Below are positions 1 to 9,992 of a DNA stretch of 64,000 bases, in pieces. The notes under the pieces were generated by a model that was not told where the DNA came from, made no database searches, and saw only the letters and a program-made list of their open reading frames with translations. The position numbers and the translations under genes were made by a program. Numbering within the stretch: the stretch's first letter is position 1; every line of letters starts with the position of its first letter. The DNA lies in NCBI GenBank assembly GCA_943788495.1, contig CALSQO010000001.1, positions 744,001 through 808,000 on the forward strand, read 5' to 3'. Source of the stretch: UA16 sp905478895 (GTDB lineage: Bacteria; Bacteroidota; Bacteroidia; Flavobacteriales_D; Sanyastnellaceae).

Positions 1-1
1 C

Positions 2-3000
2 ACTTTTGATGGTTCTGGTGATGAGTTGGTTGCGATATATGGAACAGTTGGGGAAAACGAAAATTCTCCGCTTTCGGTTCTATCCTCCGCGCCCATCTTC
101 AATTCCACCCTGGGAACCAATTTTGGAGAAGGCATCAACCCCGTCTTCTTCGGCGCTTTCCCGGAAGTAGAATTCGACAGTTGGTTTACCATAGGCACGT
201 CAGACAATTCCGGATCAGGTGGTGTGAATTCAGTGGGCATGGAATCCTACTTAGCGGATTTCAACAATGGCGATGGGTTCACTGTAGAATCATTCACGGG
301 AGCATCGTGGTTTGTTATTCCCGGTGCATCGGCAGATGCCATTTCGGGTGCTGATAATCGCGTCTTGATTGCGCAACTCACCACGAATGGCGTGGTGGAC
401 GTGGTGATCAATGTGCAGAGCGATGATGCCGCTGGAAACACGAGCAATACGACTGGATTGACGTTATCATTTCCACAAATAGAAACAGGGTGTATGGATG
501 CAGACGCATGCAACTACAACCCCTTGGCAGAATTGGATGATGATTCGTGTGCTTACCCGGGAGACACTTGCGACGATGCTGATACCAATACCATTGGAGA
601 CGTGTATTCCGAAAACTGCGCGTGCGTGGGAGAAACAGTGGTCGAAGGTTGCACAGATAATTCGGCTTGCAATTTCAACCCGGAAGCAAACCAGACGGAC
701 TCGTCGTGTTACTTTGAAGGAGATTCTTGTGATGATGGCGATGCCACAACCGGAGGAGACGTGTACAACGCGAACTGCTCGTGTGAGGGATTTGATATTG
801 TTTTTGGGTGCACCGACGCAGGGGCTTGCAACTATGAAGAGGCGGCAGAGGCCTCCGATGGTTCTTGTGTTTTTCCCGGCGACGCTTGCGATGATGGATT
901 GAACAACACCCTCAACGATGTTTACCAAAGCGATTGCAGTTGTTCGGGTGACTTGGTTCCCACGGGTCCTGCTGGATTGGACTACGAAGTCTACACCACA
1001 TCCGAATATGGAACCACCTATCGTGTATTCGCAACCTTCGATGCTCCGACGAATGAACTGATTGCCGTCTACGGGACGCAAGCAGCTCCACTCTCGATTG
1101 CCACTACGACCTCTTTTTTCAATTCAACCTTGGGTGCGAATTTTGGTGAAGGGATAAATCCGCTCTTTTTTTCCGCGTTTCCAGAGGTTGAATTTGACAG
1201 TTGGTTCACGATTGGATCGTTCGATAATACGGGGTCAGGAGGGGTGAATTCAGTCGGGATGGAGTCTTATTTCACAGCTTTCAATGCGGGCAATGGCTTC
1301 ACCATTGATACGTTTATTGGAGGCTCTTGGTTTGTTGTTCCTGGAGCTTCAGCAGATGCCATTTCAGGCGAAGACAATCGGGTTTTGGTCGCGCAACTGA
1401 CCACGGATGGAGTGGTGTCGCTGACCATGAACTTTCAATACGATGATTTGGAAGGAAACTCAAACAATACAGATGGGGTGACGCTCTCATTCCCCGAAGT
1501 GGCTGCAGGATGCACGGAAGAGGAGGCCTGCAACTATGATGCTGATGCTGAGGCCAATGATGGCAGCTGCTCGTATCCTGGGGATGCCTGTGATGATGGT
1601 GATTCGGGCACGATGAATGACATGTACGACGCGAATTGCGGTTGCGAAGGGGAGGTCATCATAGCGGGATGTACAGAATCAGCTGCTTGCAACTACGATC
1701 CCTTGGCCAATGTGAACGATGGCTCATGTGCATCTATAGACGAATGTGGTGTTTGTGGTGGAGATGGCATCGCAGAAGGTGCTTGCGATTGCGAGGGCAA
1801 TGGTCCAGAAACCTATTATTCATGCGAAGGGGTTTGTTTGAATGATGTTGACGGAGATGGCATTTGTGACGAACTCGAAATTCCGGGATGTACGGATGAA
1901 TTGGCTTGCAACTACAATGAAGATGCGACCGATGACTCTGGCGACTGCAATTATCCAGATGATTTGTATGATTGCGATGGCAACTGCGTCAATGACTTAA
2001 ATAACAACAACCTCTGTGATGAATTGGAAACCTTTGGGTGCACTTCTGAAACAGCAGACAACTACGACCCTGAAGCACTGACGGATAACGGTACGTGCCA
2101 GTGGTTGGACGGACTGGTCGAATCTTTGAGCTATGAGGTGTACGCCGAGGATGGAGTAGAAGGGACGACAACGTATCGCCTTTATGCCAACTTCAGCAGT
2201 GATGACATCGAGGTGATTGCGGCATATGGCACGAATGCTGCACCTTGGCAAATGACGCCAAGCTCTTCCTTCTACCAAGATCCATTTGGTACGCCTTTGG
2301 CCGGCGGTATCAACCCCGCTTTCTTTGGAGCGTTTCCTTCGCTGGAATATGACACTTGGCTCGCTTTGGGTGCTGCTCCTGGAGATCCCGATGGAACAAA
2401 TGCAGCAGGCATGGATGCTTTCTATGCCGCTTTTGAGGCGGGAGGCGAACTCAACGTCAATACCTTCTTAGGAGGCTCCATCTTCGTTATTCCCGGCCAA
2501 TCGACCCAAACGGTTCCTGTCGATGGGAAGGTCCTGCTTGCGCAAGTCACCACAGATGGCACCACGGAAGTGCTTTATAACCTCCAGATTCGAGACGCTG
2601 ATGACCAGTCTGCTGAAATCGTTGGCATGGAGTTGACCTTCCCGCAGGTTGAGGTCACAGGCAATGGCTGCACGGACATTGAAGCATTGAATTATGATCC
2701 AGGAGCCTTGTTGGATGATGGAACATGTGAATACCCCGAGCCGAGTTACACGGGATTGACGTTTGAGCAGGTTGCAATCAATGAGCCGGTAGCAGGAATG
2801 AGAACCTTCCGGGTATACGCCAACTTCACAAATCCGAATGATCAGCTCACCGCAGTTTTTGCTCAACAAGGCAATCCGATGAGCATCACGACCACCTCTT
2901 CGTTCTATCAAAATATACTCGGTGGCGCATTTGCGAATCAGATCAATCCATTTGTTTTTGATGTTGATCCAGATGCGGCGTACGATAGTTGGCTCACCAT

Positions 3001-4129
3001 TGGTGGGGAGGACGTCAATGTGAACTTGTCTACTATAGGACTTGATGATGCTGCGGAAGCGTTCGAAGCAGGAGGTGCATTTGCGGTGGACAATGACCTC
3101 GGAGGAAGTTGGTTCGTCTTACCAGACACGGAGCCATTGGCTTTTCCCGATGTCGATGGCCGCGTGCTCATCGCTCAGCTGACCACGAGCGGTCAAGTCA
3201 ATCTTGAAATCAATCTGCAGTACCGTGCACAGGACGGGTCAAATCCACAAGCTTTGGCCCAAACATTGGTTTTCCCGGATCTCAATTTTGGTTGTACCAA
3301 TGAAGAGGCCTGTAATTTTGACGAAGAAGCAGAGGAGGATGATGGAAGTTGCTTTTTGCCGGAACTCTATTATGATTGTGACGGAGAATGCAACAACGAT
3401 ACGGATGGCGATGGCGTTTGCGATGAACTTGAAGTTTCCGGCTGTACCAACCAAGAAGCGGACAATTACAACAGCGCCGCAACGGACGATGATGGTTCAT
3501 GTGAATTTTTGGGCTGCACCAACGAGGGAGCTTGCAACTACGACCCTGCGGCCAATGTGAATGACGACTCGTGTGTATTCCCAGAATTGTTCTACAATTG
3601 CGCAGGCGAGTGCAATAACGACAGCGATGGAGATGGCGTCTGCGATGAGCTCGAAATATTGGGTTGCACGGATATGGATGCTGCCAATTACAATGACAAC
3701 GCCACTGACGACGATGGTTCATGCGAATTTCCAGGATGTACCAATCCGGATGCAGAAAATTTCGATCCTGAAGCCAATGTGGATGATGGCTCTTGCATCG
3801 CTCCAGGCTGCATATACCCGAACGCCGCCAATTACAATCCGCTTGCCTCGTATGATGACGGTAGCTGCTCTTTCGAAGGTTGCACTGACGCAACAGCCAA
3901 TAACTATTGTGCACTAGCCTTGGTAAACGATGGTTCATGCACGTATGACGTGTTGGGTTGCACCTATGCAGAGGCAGACAACTACGCGCCAAATGCCAAT
4001 GTGGATGATGGTTCGTGTGAATTGCCGGAAGGCGAGGTTGACTGTCCATTCGATACAGATGGCAATGGCTTGGTGGGTTCTGCAGATTTACTTGAATTCT
4101 TAGCGGCTTACAGCTACCCTTGCCCGTGA
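2..4129 (+). CDS. Giant secreted repeat protein, 5'-truncated by window edge
   Basis: The reading frame is already open at base 2, so the true start and signal peptide lie upstream; at least 1,375 residues are visible. It alternates two modules. The first is a ~170-residue domain of unknown function present four times (bases ~2-480, ~985-1500, ~2130-2660, ~2750-3280), recognisable by TYRV(Y/F)A.F, AVYG, a YDSW or FDSW, GG.WFV(V/I)P and RVL(I/V)AQLTT. The second is a Cys-rich repeat GCTDxxACNY....DDGSC, about 16 copies, with thrombospondin-3-like DGDGxCDELE acidic linkers. It ends in one dockerin-like EF-hand motif (DTDGNG..GSADLLEFL) three residues after a Cys and right before the stop. No T9SS C-terminal domain is visible. 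Likely an extracellular, calcium-binding surface protein or adhesin; the function is inferred from architecture only. Confidence 0.85.
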   Translation, partial: TFDGSGDELVAIYGTVGENENSPLSVLSSAPIFNSTLGTNFGEGINPVFFGAFPEVEFDSWFTIGTSDNSGSGGVNSVGMESYLADFNNGDGFTVESFTGASWFVIPGASADAISGADNRVLIAQLTTNGVVDVVINVQSDDAAGNTSNTTGLTLSFPQIETGCMDADACNYNPLAELDDDSCAYPGDTCDDADTNTIGDVYSENCACVGETVVEGCTDNSACNFNPEANQTDSSCYFEGDSCDDGDATTGGDVYNANCSCEGFDIVFGCTDAGACNYEEAAEASDGSCVFPGDACDDGLNNTLNDVYQSDCSCSGDLVPTGPAGLDYEVYTTSEYGTTYRVFATFDAPTNELIAVYGTQAAPLSIATTTSFFNSTLGANFGEGINPLFFSAFPEVEFDSWFTIGSFDNTGSGGVNSVGMESYFTAFNAGNGFTIDTFIGGSWFVVPGASADAISGEDNRVLVAQLTTDGVVSLTMNFQYDDLEGNSNNTDGVTLSFPEVAAGCTEEEACNYDADAEANDGSCSYPGDACDDGDSGTMNDMYDANCGCEGEVIIAGCTESAACNYDPLANVNDGSCASIDECGVCGGDGIAEGACDCEGNGPETYYSCEGVCLNDVDGDGICDELEIPGCTDELACNYNEDATDDSGDCNYPDDLYDCDGNCVNDLNNNNLCDELETFGCTSETADNYDPEALTDNGTCQWLDGLVESLSYEVYAEDGVEGTTTYRLYANFSSDDIEVIAAYGTNAAPWQMTPSSSFYQDPFGTPLAGGINPAFFGAFPSLEYDTWLALGAAPGDPDGTNAAGMDAFYAAFEAGGELNVNTFLGGSIFVIPGQSTQTVPVDGKVLLAQVTTDGTTEVLYNLQIRDADDQSAEIVGMELTFPQVEVTGNGCTDIEALNYDPGALLDDGTCEYPEPSYTGLTFEQVAINEPVAGMRTFRVYANFTNPNDQLTAVFAQQGNPMSITTTSSFYQNILGGAFANQINPFVFDVDPDAAYDSWLTIGGEDVNVNLSTIGLDDAAEAFEAGGAFAVDNDLGGSWFVLPDTEPLAFPDVDGRVLIAQLTTSGQVNLEINLQYRAQDGSNPQALAQTLVFPDLNFGCTNEEACNFDEEAEEDDGSCFLPELYYDCDGECNNDTDGDGVCDELEVSGCTNQEADNYNSAATDDDGSCEFLGCTNEGACNYDPAANVNDDSCVFPELFYNCAGECNNDSDGDGVCDELEILGCTDMDAANYNDNATDDDGSCEFPGCTNPDAENFDPEANVDDGSCIAPGCIYPNAANYNPLASYDDGSCSFEGCTDATANNYCALALVNDGSCTYDVLGCTYAEADNYAPNANVDDGSCELPEGEVDCPFDTDGNGLVGSADLLEFLAAYSYPCP

Positions 4130-4150
4130 TATAAGAAAGATGTGCCAGAA

Positions 4151-4180
4151 AGCCGCGCCTGATAAGGTGCGGCTTTTTTT
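4151..4180 (+). terminator. Rho-independent terminator
   Basis: Nine-pair stem AGCCGCGCC / GGTGCGGCT (one G-U), loop TGATAA, followed by seven T. It lies 21 bases after the stop of the giant repeat protein and ends that transcript. Confidence 0.85.
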
Positions 4181-4238
4181 ATGCGTCATCATTTGAGTGT
4201 AAATTAGACACCAAGTAATCGCTTGAAACAACAATTCG

Positions 4239-5588
4239 ATGAAGCAATCAAAAAGCCGTTTGTCCTTCTGGCAAATCTGGAACATGAGTTTTGGATTTTT
4301 GGGTATACAGTTTGGTTTTGCGTTGCAGGGGGGGAACATGTCGCGCATTTTCCAAACGCTTGGTGCAACACCGGATGAACTTCCGGGGCTTTGGATTGCG
4401 GCTCCCTTGACAGGGCTTTTGGTACAGCCGATCATCGGATATATGAGCGACCGCACGTGGCATCCGCGCTGGGGGAGACGCCGTCCATTCTTTTTGGTTG
4501 GTGCCATCCTGAGTTCCTTTGCCCTGTTTTTCATGCCATTCAGTTCGGCCCTGTGGATGGCAGCGGGCTTTTTGTGGATTCTGGATGCTTCCATCAACAT
4601 TAGCATGGAACCCTTTCGCGCATTGGTGGCGGACAAGCTTCCAGAAGATCAGCGAAATTTCGGGTTTGTAATCCAGACGCTCATCATCGGCATCGGCACA
4701 TGGGTCGCCTCCAATTTGCCTTGGATGGTCACGCGGCTGGGAGTTTCCAATGAAGCGCCATCGGGCGAGATACCCGATTCCGTATTTTATTCTTTTGCCA
4801 TAGGAGCAGTCGTTTTTCTTTTGACCATTCTGATTACGGTATTTACCACGGATGAGGATCCTCCTCAAGATTTGGCACAATTCGAGAAGGACAAGCAGAA
4901 TTCGGCGGGATTCGTTGCAGGCCTGCAGGAGATTTTTCAGTCCATTGCGGGTATGCCCAAAGTGATGTTGCAGTTAGGGCTCGTGCAGTTTTTCAGTTGG
5001 TTTGCCTTTTTCACCATGTGGTCTTTCGCAACACCTGCCTTGACGGAGAGTGTTTTTGAGGCGCCGAACCCATTGCCGGATGCGGTTGACTTTGAGGTAG
5101 CTAGTGCCCTCTTCAATAATGCTGCCAATGAAGTTTCCAGTGCAATGGGTGTCTATGGCCTCAGCTCCATGGTTTTTGCGCTTTTATTGGCCTTTTACAC
5201 AAGCCGGTTCAAAATCAACCGTCGCTGGATTCACGCTATTTCCATGGCGATTGGTGGAGTGGGATTTGCAGGGATGCTTGCATTGGATCCCAGCACCTCT
5301 TCCAATCTCGGTTGGTGTTTTGCGTGCATAGGAATTGCTTGGGGCAGCATTCTGTCCATGCCGTATGCAATGCTATCGAGCGCGATATCGCCTCAAAAAA
5401 TGGGGGTCTATATGGGGGTTTTTAATATGTTCATTGTCCTGCCGCAGATTGTGGCAGCCTTGGGGGGCATCACCTGGTTAAACGATTTATTTTATTCAGG
5501 TCAAATTTCAGGGACCATGCAATTGGCGTGCTGGAGTTGTTTGTTGAGCGGTGCAGCTGTGATGTTTGTCAGTAAGGAAGTCGGATAG
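4239..5588 (+). CDS. MFS transporter, SLC45/GPH sugar-transporter type
   Basis: A 449-residue integral membrane protein with about 12 predicted hydrophobic segments. After the second segment it carries the loop motif DRTWHPRWGRRRPFF, typical of the major facilitator branch that includes plant and animal SLC45 and bacterial maltose/sucrose transporters. Probably an inner-membrane proton-coupled sugar carrier; the substrate cannot be read from sequence. It starts at an ATG about 110 bases after the preceding stop, beyond a terminator, so it has its own promoter. The next gene encodes a large secreted protein with starch-binding-like modules, which would fit glycan uptake, but that link is only positional. 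Confidence 0.8.
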   Translation: MKQSKSRLSFWQIWNMSFGFLGIQFGFALQGGNMSRIFQTLGATPDELPGLWIAAPLTGLLVQPIIGYMSDRTWHPRWGRRRPFFLVGAILSSFALFFMPFSSALWMAAGFLWILDASINISMEPFRALVADKLPEDQRNFGFVIQTLIIGIGTWVASNLPWMVTRLGVSNEAPSGEIPDSVFYSFAIGAVVFLLTILITVFTTDEDPPQDLAQFEKDKQNSAGFVAGLQEIFQSIAGMPKVMLQLGLVQFFSWFAFFTMWSFATPALTESVFEAPNPLPDAVDFEVASALFNNAANEVSSAMGVYGLSSMVFALLLAFYTSRFKINRRWIHAISMAIGGVGFAGMLALDPSTSSNLGWCFACIGIAWGSILSMPYAMLSSAISPQKMGVYMGVFNMFIVLPQIVAALGGITWLNDLFYSGQISGTMQLACWSCLLSGAAVMFVSKEVG

Positions 5589-5731
5589 AATTTGAACGAG
5601 TCATCTGTGGACCTTTACGTGTCATTCGTACACAGATTATTGGGTATTGTGGGAATTTATTCGTACTTTTCTGCCGATTGAATGCTTGTGCTCAATGGTC
5701 GCATATATGTATTCGTCTAAAACTTAATCAT

Positions 5732-8700
5732 ATGAAGAAGGGAAATTTTCTTATCATGATGCTTGCTTTTACAGTAGCATCTTACGCCCAGCAGTTGACT
5801 TTAACCGTCGACCTCTGTGACGCAAATCCTGCGGAAGTTCGAATGACCGGTCCTTGGTGGGGCTGGGATCCAATGGGCGGACCCATTGCGGCCGACAACG
5901 GCGATGGAACTTGGACGATTACACTTGACACGCCTGCAGAAAACATGGAATACCTATGGGTTTCTGACGCGGTACAGGAGAACATTATTGGATTGGGTTG
6001 TGCTCCCATCACAGACGGTGCGAACTACGCGAACCGATTGTGGGAAGTTGGTTCGGGCAATGTGACTGCTGACGTCTACAATTCATGTGACCCTTGTGGC
6101 ACTGTGATCGAAACAGCAGCGGTAACGTTCAATGTGAACATGGCACTGGAAGAAGTTGCCGAGAGCGGCGTTTTTGTTGCCGGAGGAGCCTTTTTTGGTG
6201 CACCGGGTGCTTACCCAATGACGGATGAAGACGGAGATGGTATTTATTCCATTACGATTGATTTGCCGACGCCTTTTACGGATTACTACATTTTTACCAA
6301 CGGAGCATGCGGAGACTACTCATGCAAAGAGGGACTTGCAGGCCAGGAATGTGCCGCAGGTACTTGGAATGATCGATTGCTAAGCGATATTACGGAAGAT
6401 ACCGTAATTAGCACGTGCTTCGGGCAGTGCACAACGGATGGCACATGTGTCGTTCCTGAGTTTTTCTATGATGTTACGTTCAACGTGAACATGTCCAATG
6501 AAACCGTCGCAGAATCTGGGGTTTACCTCGGAGGAGGAACGGCTTTTGGTTTCCCTGGTGACAATCAAATGTTGGACGAAGACGGTGATGGCACGTACAG
6601 CATTACCATGAACCTTCCAGAAGGAACTTCTAGTCACTATACATTCCTCAACGGCAACTGCGGGGATTGGAGCTGCAAAGAGGATTTGTCTGGATTGCCT
6701 TGCGGAGATCCAGAAGCCTACAATGATCGTTTTTTGCCTGCGGTAATGGAGGCAACGGAATTGTCGACATGCTTTGGACAATGCTCAACCGATGGATCAT
6801 GTGAAGCTCCAGAGCCAACCGTGACCGTAAACTTTAACGTTGATTTGAGCCAATTGGACTTTCCAAATGCGGACTATGATGCGGCGACTGTGAATGGAAG
6901 TTGGAACGGATGGGGTGCCTGGGGCGCTCCAATGACAGACGAAGATGGAGACGGTATTTGGTCTGGTGAACTGACCGTTGACCAAGGCGTGCAATATGAA
7001 TATGTTGTCGCATTGAGCGGACCTGCCGACGGATATGGCGGATGGGGATTCGTATACAATGCTTCGGGCTTGGAGTGTGCGCTGCCTGGAACGAACAACT
7101 GGTTCTTCACAGCGGAAGAAGGCTTAACCATTGATATGTGTCCTTTGAGCTGCGCTTCTACTTGCGCTGCTGTTGGCGATCCTGTTGATGTAACTTTCCA
7201 GGTGGACATGAGCGAAGCTGGAGCGAATCCAGCAGGCGTATTTGTTGCTGGCGATTTCATTGGCTGGGATTTCACTCAAATGTCGGATGATGACGGCGAC
7301 GGCATTTACACCTACACGCACGCTGGAATCCTTCCAGGGTCACTCGTTCAATTCAAATTTATGAACGGTCCAGGTTGGGACTTCGTGGAGAATGTTCCGG
7401 CAGCTTGCGGAACTCCAGAATTTTTTAACCGAAGCATAGAAGTGGGATCAGAAAATGCAACCACTGAACTGGTTTGTTACGAATCATGCGTAAGCTGCGA
7501 TACCGAGGTCACTCAGTACGAGGTTACATTCAATGTAAATATGTCCAATGAGGAAGTAGCAGAAACAGGCGTATTCCTCGCTGGTGGAGGCAACTTTGGC
7601 AACCCTGGTGACAACCAAATGACCGATCTCGACGGCGACGGAACCTACAGCATCACCATGATGCTAGATGCAGGTTTCTTTAGCCACTACACCTTCACAA
7701 ACGGAGCTTGTGGTGATTGGTCTTGTAAAGAAAATTTAGCGGGTCTGCCTTGTGGTGACCCTGAATCGTACAACGATCGTTTCCTTCCCGCAATTGAAGG
7801 GAATACAACAGTTTCAACGTGCTTCGGACAATGCAGCACAGACGGCTCTTGCACATCAGTGAGTGAAGCTTCTGTCACCTTCCAAGTGGACATGAACACC
7901 ACGGGAGTTACAGGTGATGTGACCATCTTTGGTGCAACCATCAACGGCTGGGCTTTCCCAGGTGAGTTGATGACGGACGAAGACGAGGACGGCGTATACG
8001 AATACACAACTACTCTTTCAGAAGGAGGCCATGAGTACAAGTTTGTCAACAGCGGTTCTGATGAACAGCTCGATTCTCTTGATGCAGCCTGCGTGCTCAT
8101 CACGGGTCAATTTGTGAACCGATATCTTGATGTTGTGGGAGGAGAAGACATGGTGTTGGATGCGGTTTGTTTTGAATCATGTGAGGCTTGTGACATCTCT
8201 AGTGGCGACATCTATGGTTGTATGGATGAGACAGCAAGCAACTACAATGCTGAAGCGAACGTCGACGACGGTTCATGCTTATTCACTACCAACTTCAATG
8301 TGGACATGAACTGCGCAGGTGTTGAGTACAGCACAGTGCACATCACAGGGCCTCTATGGGGCTGGACTGCTGACATTCTAATGGCAGATGACGATGGTGA
8401 CGGCATTTACTCCATATCCTTGGAGCATCCAGGCGCTACCGTTGAATACAAGTACATGGTTGATTACTGGGCACACCAGGAGGACCTCGTTGACGATGTT
8501 CAGGATGGAGCAACATGCGCTCCTGTTACAGACGGTTCAAGTTATGCGAATCGTCTAGCTGATGCCGCTTCAACAACTGCTGACACGTACGGAACATGTT
8601 TGACATGCGACGAAGTGAATCCGCCTGTTTTTGTAGATGTGACGTTTGCGATTGACATGTCTGCCCAAGGCGACTTGGGAGCGATGGGTTACGGTGCGGT

Positions 8701-9259
8701 TGTTGTAAACGGTTCTTGGAACGGATGGGGTGCTTGGGGCGTTGAGTTGGCTTACGACTGGAATTCGGGGCTTTACGAAGGATCTTTGTCCCTTGAAGAG
8801 GGTACGGAATTTGAATTTGTGATCGCCGCTACCGGCGAGGCTGACGGATGGTCCGGATGGGGCTTGGTTATCAATGCTCCAGAAGCATGCTCTACGAATC
8901 CTGAGTTGCCAATCGGCAGTGGAGGAGGAAACTATGGAGCGACAGCGGCTGAAGGCCTTGTAATCGAACTTTGTGCTGGAAGTTGTGAAGCGACGTGCCC
9001 AGTACTCGGTTGCACCGATCCTTTCTATGCTGAGTTCGACTTGTACGCGACGCAAGATGACGGATCATGCGCAACGGCAGTTGTATTCGGATGTATTTAT
9101 GATTCAGCTGAGAATTATGACACAGCTGCAAATACAGACGATGGTTCATGTGAATTTGAAGTGAATGATTGCCCAGGTGACTTGGATGGCGACGGTTTGA
9201 TTGCCACACCAGACCTCCTGACATTCCTCTCCGTATTTGGAACTACTTGCGGCGAATAA
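5732..9259 (+). CDS. Secreted protein with nine carbohydrate-binding-like beta-sandwich repeats
   Basis: Start chosen at ATG 5732 (MKKGNFLIMMLAFTVASYAQ, a clear signal peptide) rather than the upstream TTG at 5678; 1,175 residues. Nine tandem ~110-residue modules follow, each opening with VTFNVNMS or VTFQVDMS, then V.VAG.F.GW and a D.DGDG.Y loop, and ending in a Cys pair. These resemble CBM20/CBM48-like immunoglobulin-fold domains. Modules 3 and 6 are near copies, as are 4 and 9, so the array grew by internal duplication. Two GCTD..DGSC repeats and a terminal dockerin-like motif (DLDGDGLIATPDLL) end the protein. Probably an extracellular glycan-binding or adhesive protein; it sits beside a sugar-type MFS transporter. 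Confidence 0.8.
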   Translation: MKKGNFLIMMLAFTVASYAQQLTLTVDLCDANPAEVRMTGPWWGWDPMGGPIAADNGDGTWTITLDTPAENMEYLWVSDAVQENIIGLGCAPITDGANYANRLWEVGSGNVTADVYNSCDPCGTVIETAAVTFNVNMALEEVAESGVFVAGGAFFGAPGAYPMTDEDGDGIYSITIDLPTPFTDYYIFTNGACGDYSCKEGLAGQECAAGTWNDRLLSDITEDTVISTCFGQCTTDGTCVVPEFFYDVTFNVNMSNETVAESGVYLGGGTAFGFPGDNQMLDEDGDGTYSITMNLPEGTSSHYTFLNGNCGDWSCKEDLSGLPCGDPEAYNDRFLPAVMEATELSTCFGQCSTDGSCEAPEPTVTVNFNVDLSQLDFPNADYDAATVNGSWNGWGAWGAPMTDEDGDGIWSGELTVDQGVQYEYVVALSGPADGYGGWGFVYNASGLECALPGTNNWFFTAEEGLTIDMCPLSCASTCAAVGDPVDVTFQVDMSEAGANPAGVFVAGDFIGWDFTQMSDDDGDGIYTYTHAGILPGSLVQFKFMNGPGWDFVENVPAACGTPEFFNRSIEVGSENATTELVCYESCVSCDTEVTQYEVTFNVNMSNEEVAETGVFLAGGGNFGNPGDNQMTDLDGDGTYSITMMLDAGFFSHYTFTNGACGDWSCKENLAGLPCGDPESYNDRFLPAIEGNTTVSTCFGQCSTDGSCTSVSEASVTFQVDMNTTGVTGDVTIFGATINGWAFPGELMTDEDEDGVYEYTTTLSEGGHEYKFVNSGSDEQLDSLDAACVLITGQFVNRYLDVVGGEDMVLDAVCFESCEACDISSGDIYGCMDETASNYNAEANVDDGSCLFTTNFNVDMNCAGVEYSTVHITGPLWGWTADILMADDDGDGIYSISLEHPGATVEYKYMVDYWAHQEDLVDDVQDGATCAPVTDGSSYANRLADAASTTADTYGTCLTCDEVNPPVFVDVTFAIDMSAQGDLGAMGYGAVVVNGSWNGWGAWGVELAYDWNSGLYEGSLSLEEGTEFEFVIAATGEADGWSGWGLVINAPEACSTNPELPIGSGGGNYGATAAEGLVIELCAGSCEATCPVLGCTDPFYAEFDLYATQDDGSCATAVVFGCIYDSAENYDTAANTDDGSCEFEVNDCPGDLDGDGLIATPDLLTFLSVFGTTCGE

Positions 9260-9282
9260 ACCGAGCATAAGAACATTATTCG

Positions 9283-9323
9283 AAATGACCGGTTCCCTTG
9301 TGGGAGCCGGTCATTTTCTTTTT
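9283..9323 (+). terminator. Strong rho-independent terminator
   Basis: Fifteen-pair stem (9283-9297 with 9302-9316, one G-U), loop TTGT, then TTCTTTTT. It terminates the 5732-9259 gene. Because it covers the first codons of the longest possible ribA frame, it argues for the shorter ribA start at 9397. Confidence 0.9.
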
Positions 9324-9383
9324 GGTTTCTGTGCCGGAGGCAAATTATTCACCGAGGCGAATCTCAACAGCAACCGCTTCAAT

Positions 9384-9391
9384 TACCTTTG
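9384..9391 (+). promoter_or_regulatory. -7 promoter element of ribA
   Basis: TACCTTTG is an exact match to the Bacteroidota -7 consensus TAnnTTTG. It ends 5 bases before the GTG at 9397, placing the transcription start at or next to that codon. No convincing -33 element is seen. Confidence 0.5.
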
Positions 9392-9396
9392 GACTT

Positions 9397-9972
9397 GTGA
9401 AAAAGCTCGTTTCATCTCGTTTGCCCACTGCGCTGGGAAATTTTACCATGTCAGCCTATGGGAACGAACCGGACTTGTTTCCCCATGTCGTTCTGCAAGC
9501 ACCATCGATTGATGGTGCTGTGCCTCTCGTACGCATTCACAGCGAATGCATGACGGGTGATTTGTTTCACTCCTCTCGATGCGATTGCGGAGAGCAATTG
9601 GATCAGTCGTTGGAACAAATCGGGAAGGAGGGTGGAGTGCTCATCTATCTCCGGCAGGAGGGCAGAGGCATTGGTCTGGTTGAAAAGCTAAAGGCCTACA
9701 ACCTTCAAGATGATGGCATGGATACCATCACGGCAAATGAGGCGCTGGGTCATCAATCAGACGAGCGTTCATACGAAGCTGCAGCTCTAATTTTGGCGGA
9801 TATGGACATTCCTGCGGTTCGGCTCATGACGAATAATCCGCTCAAGGTTGAATCCCTCAAATCCCTGGGCATTGAAGTCAGCCATCGCGTTCCGTTGGTC
9901 ATTGCTGCTCAACCTGAAAATGCCGGTTATTTGGAAGTTAAACGCGCGGTGATGGGCCATTATTTAGGCTGA
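9397..9972 (+). CDS. ribA: GTP cyclohydrolase II (stand-alone RibA)
   Basis: Catalyses the first step of riboflavin synthesis, opening GTP to 2,5-diamino-6-ribosylamino-pyrimidinone phosphate. The family motifs are all present: LPTALGNF near the N-terminus, RIHSECMTGD then RCDCG supplying the three zinc cysteines, RQEGRGIGL for the phosphate/guanine site, and TNNPLK near the C-terminus. GTG 9397 gives 191 residues, the usual size for a stand-alone RibA (E. coli about 196), and is preceded by a -7 element. The longer frame starting at 9298 would begin inside a terminator. No DHBP synthase (RibB) domain is attached. Confidence 0.93.
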   Translation: MKKLVSSRLPTALGNFTMSAYGNEPDLFPHVVLQAPSIDGAVPLVRIHSECMTGDLFHSSRCDCGEQLDQSLEQIGKEGGVLIYLRQEGRGIGLVEKLKAYNLQDDGMDTITANEALGHQSDERSYEAAALILADMDIPAVRLMTNNPLKVESLKSLGIEVSHRVPLVIAAQPENAGYLEVKRAVMGHYLG

Positions 9973-9992
9973 ATGCGGGCCCTTTGAAGGGG

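Noticed and set aside
3282..4049. Long minus-strand frame of 255 codons inside the first repeat protein
   Set aside because: A His/Arg-rich shadow caused by the repetitive GATGATGG codons of the plus-strand gene.
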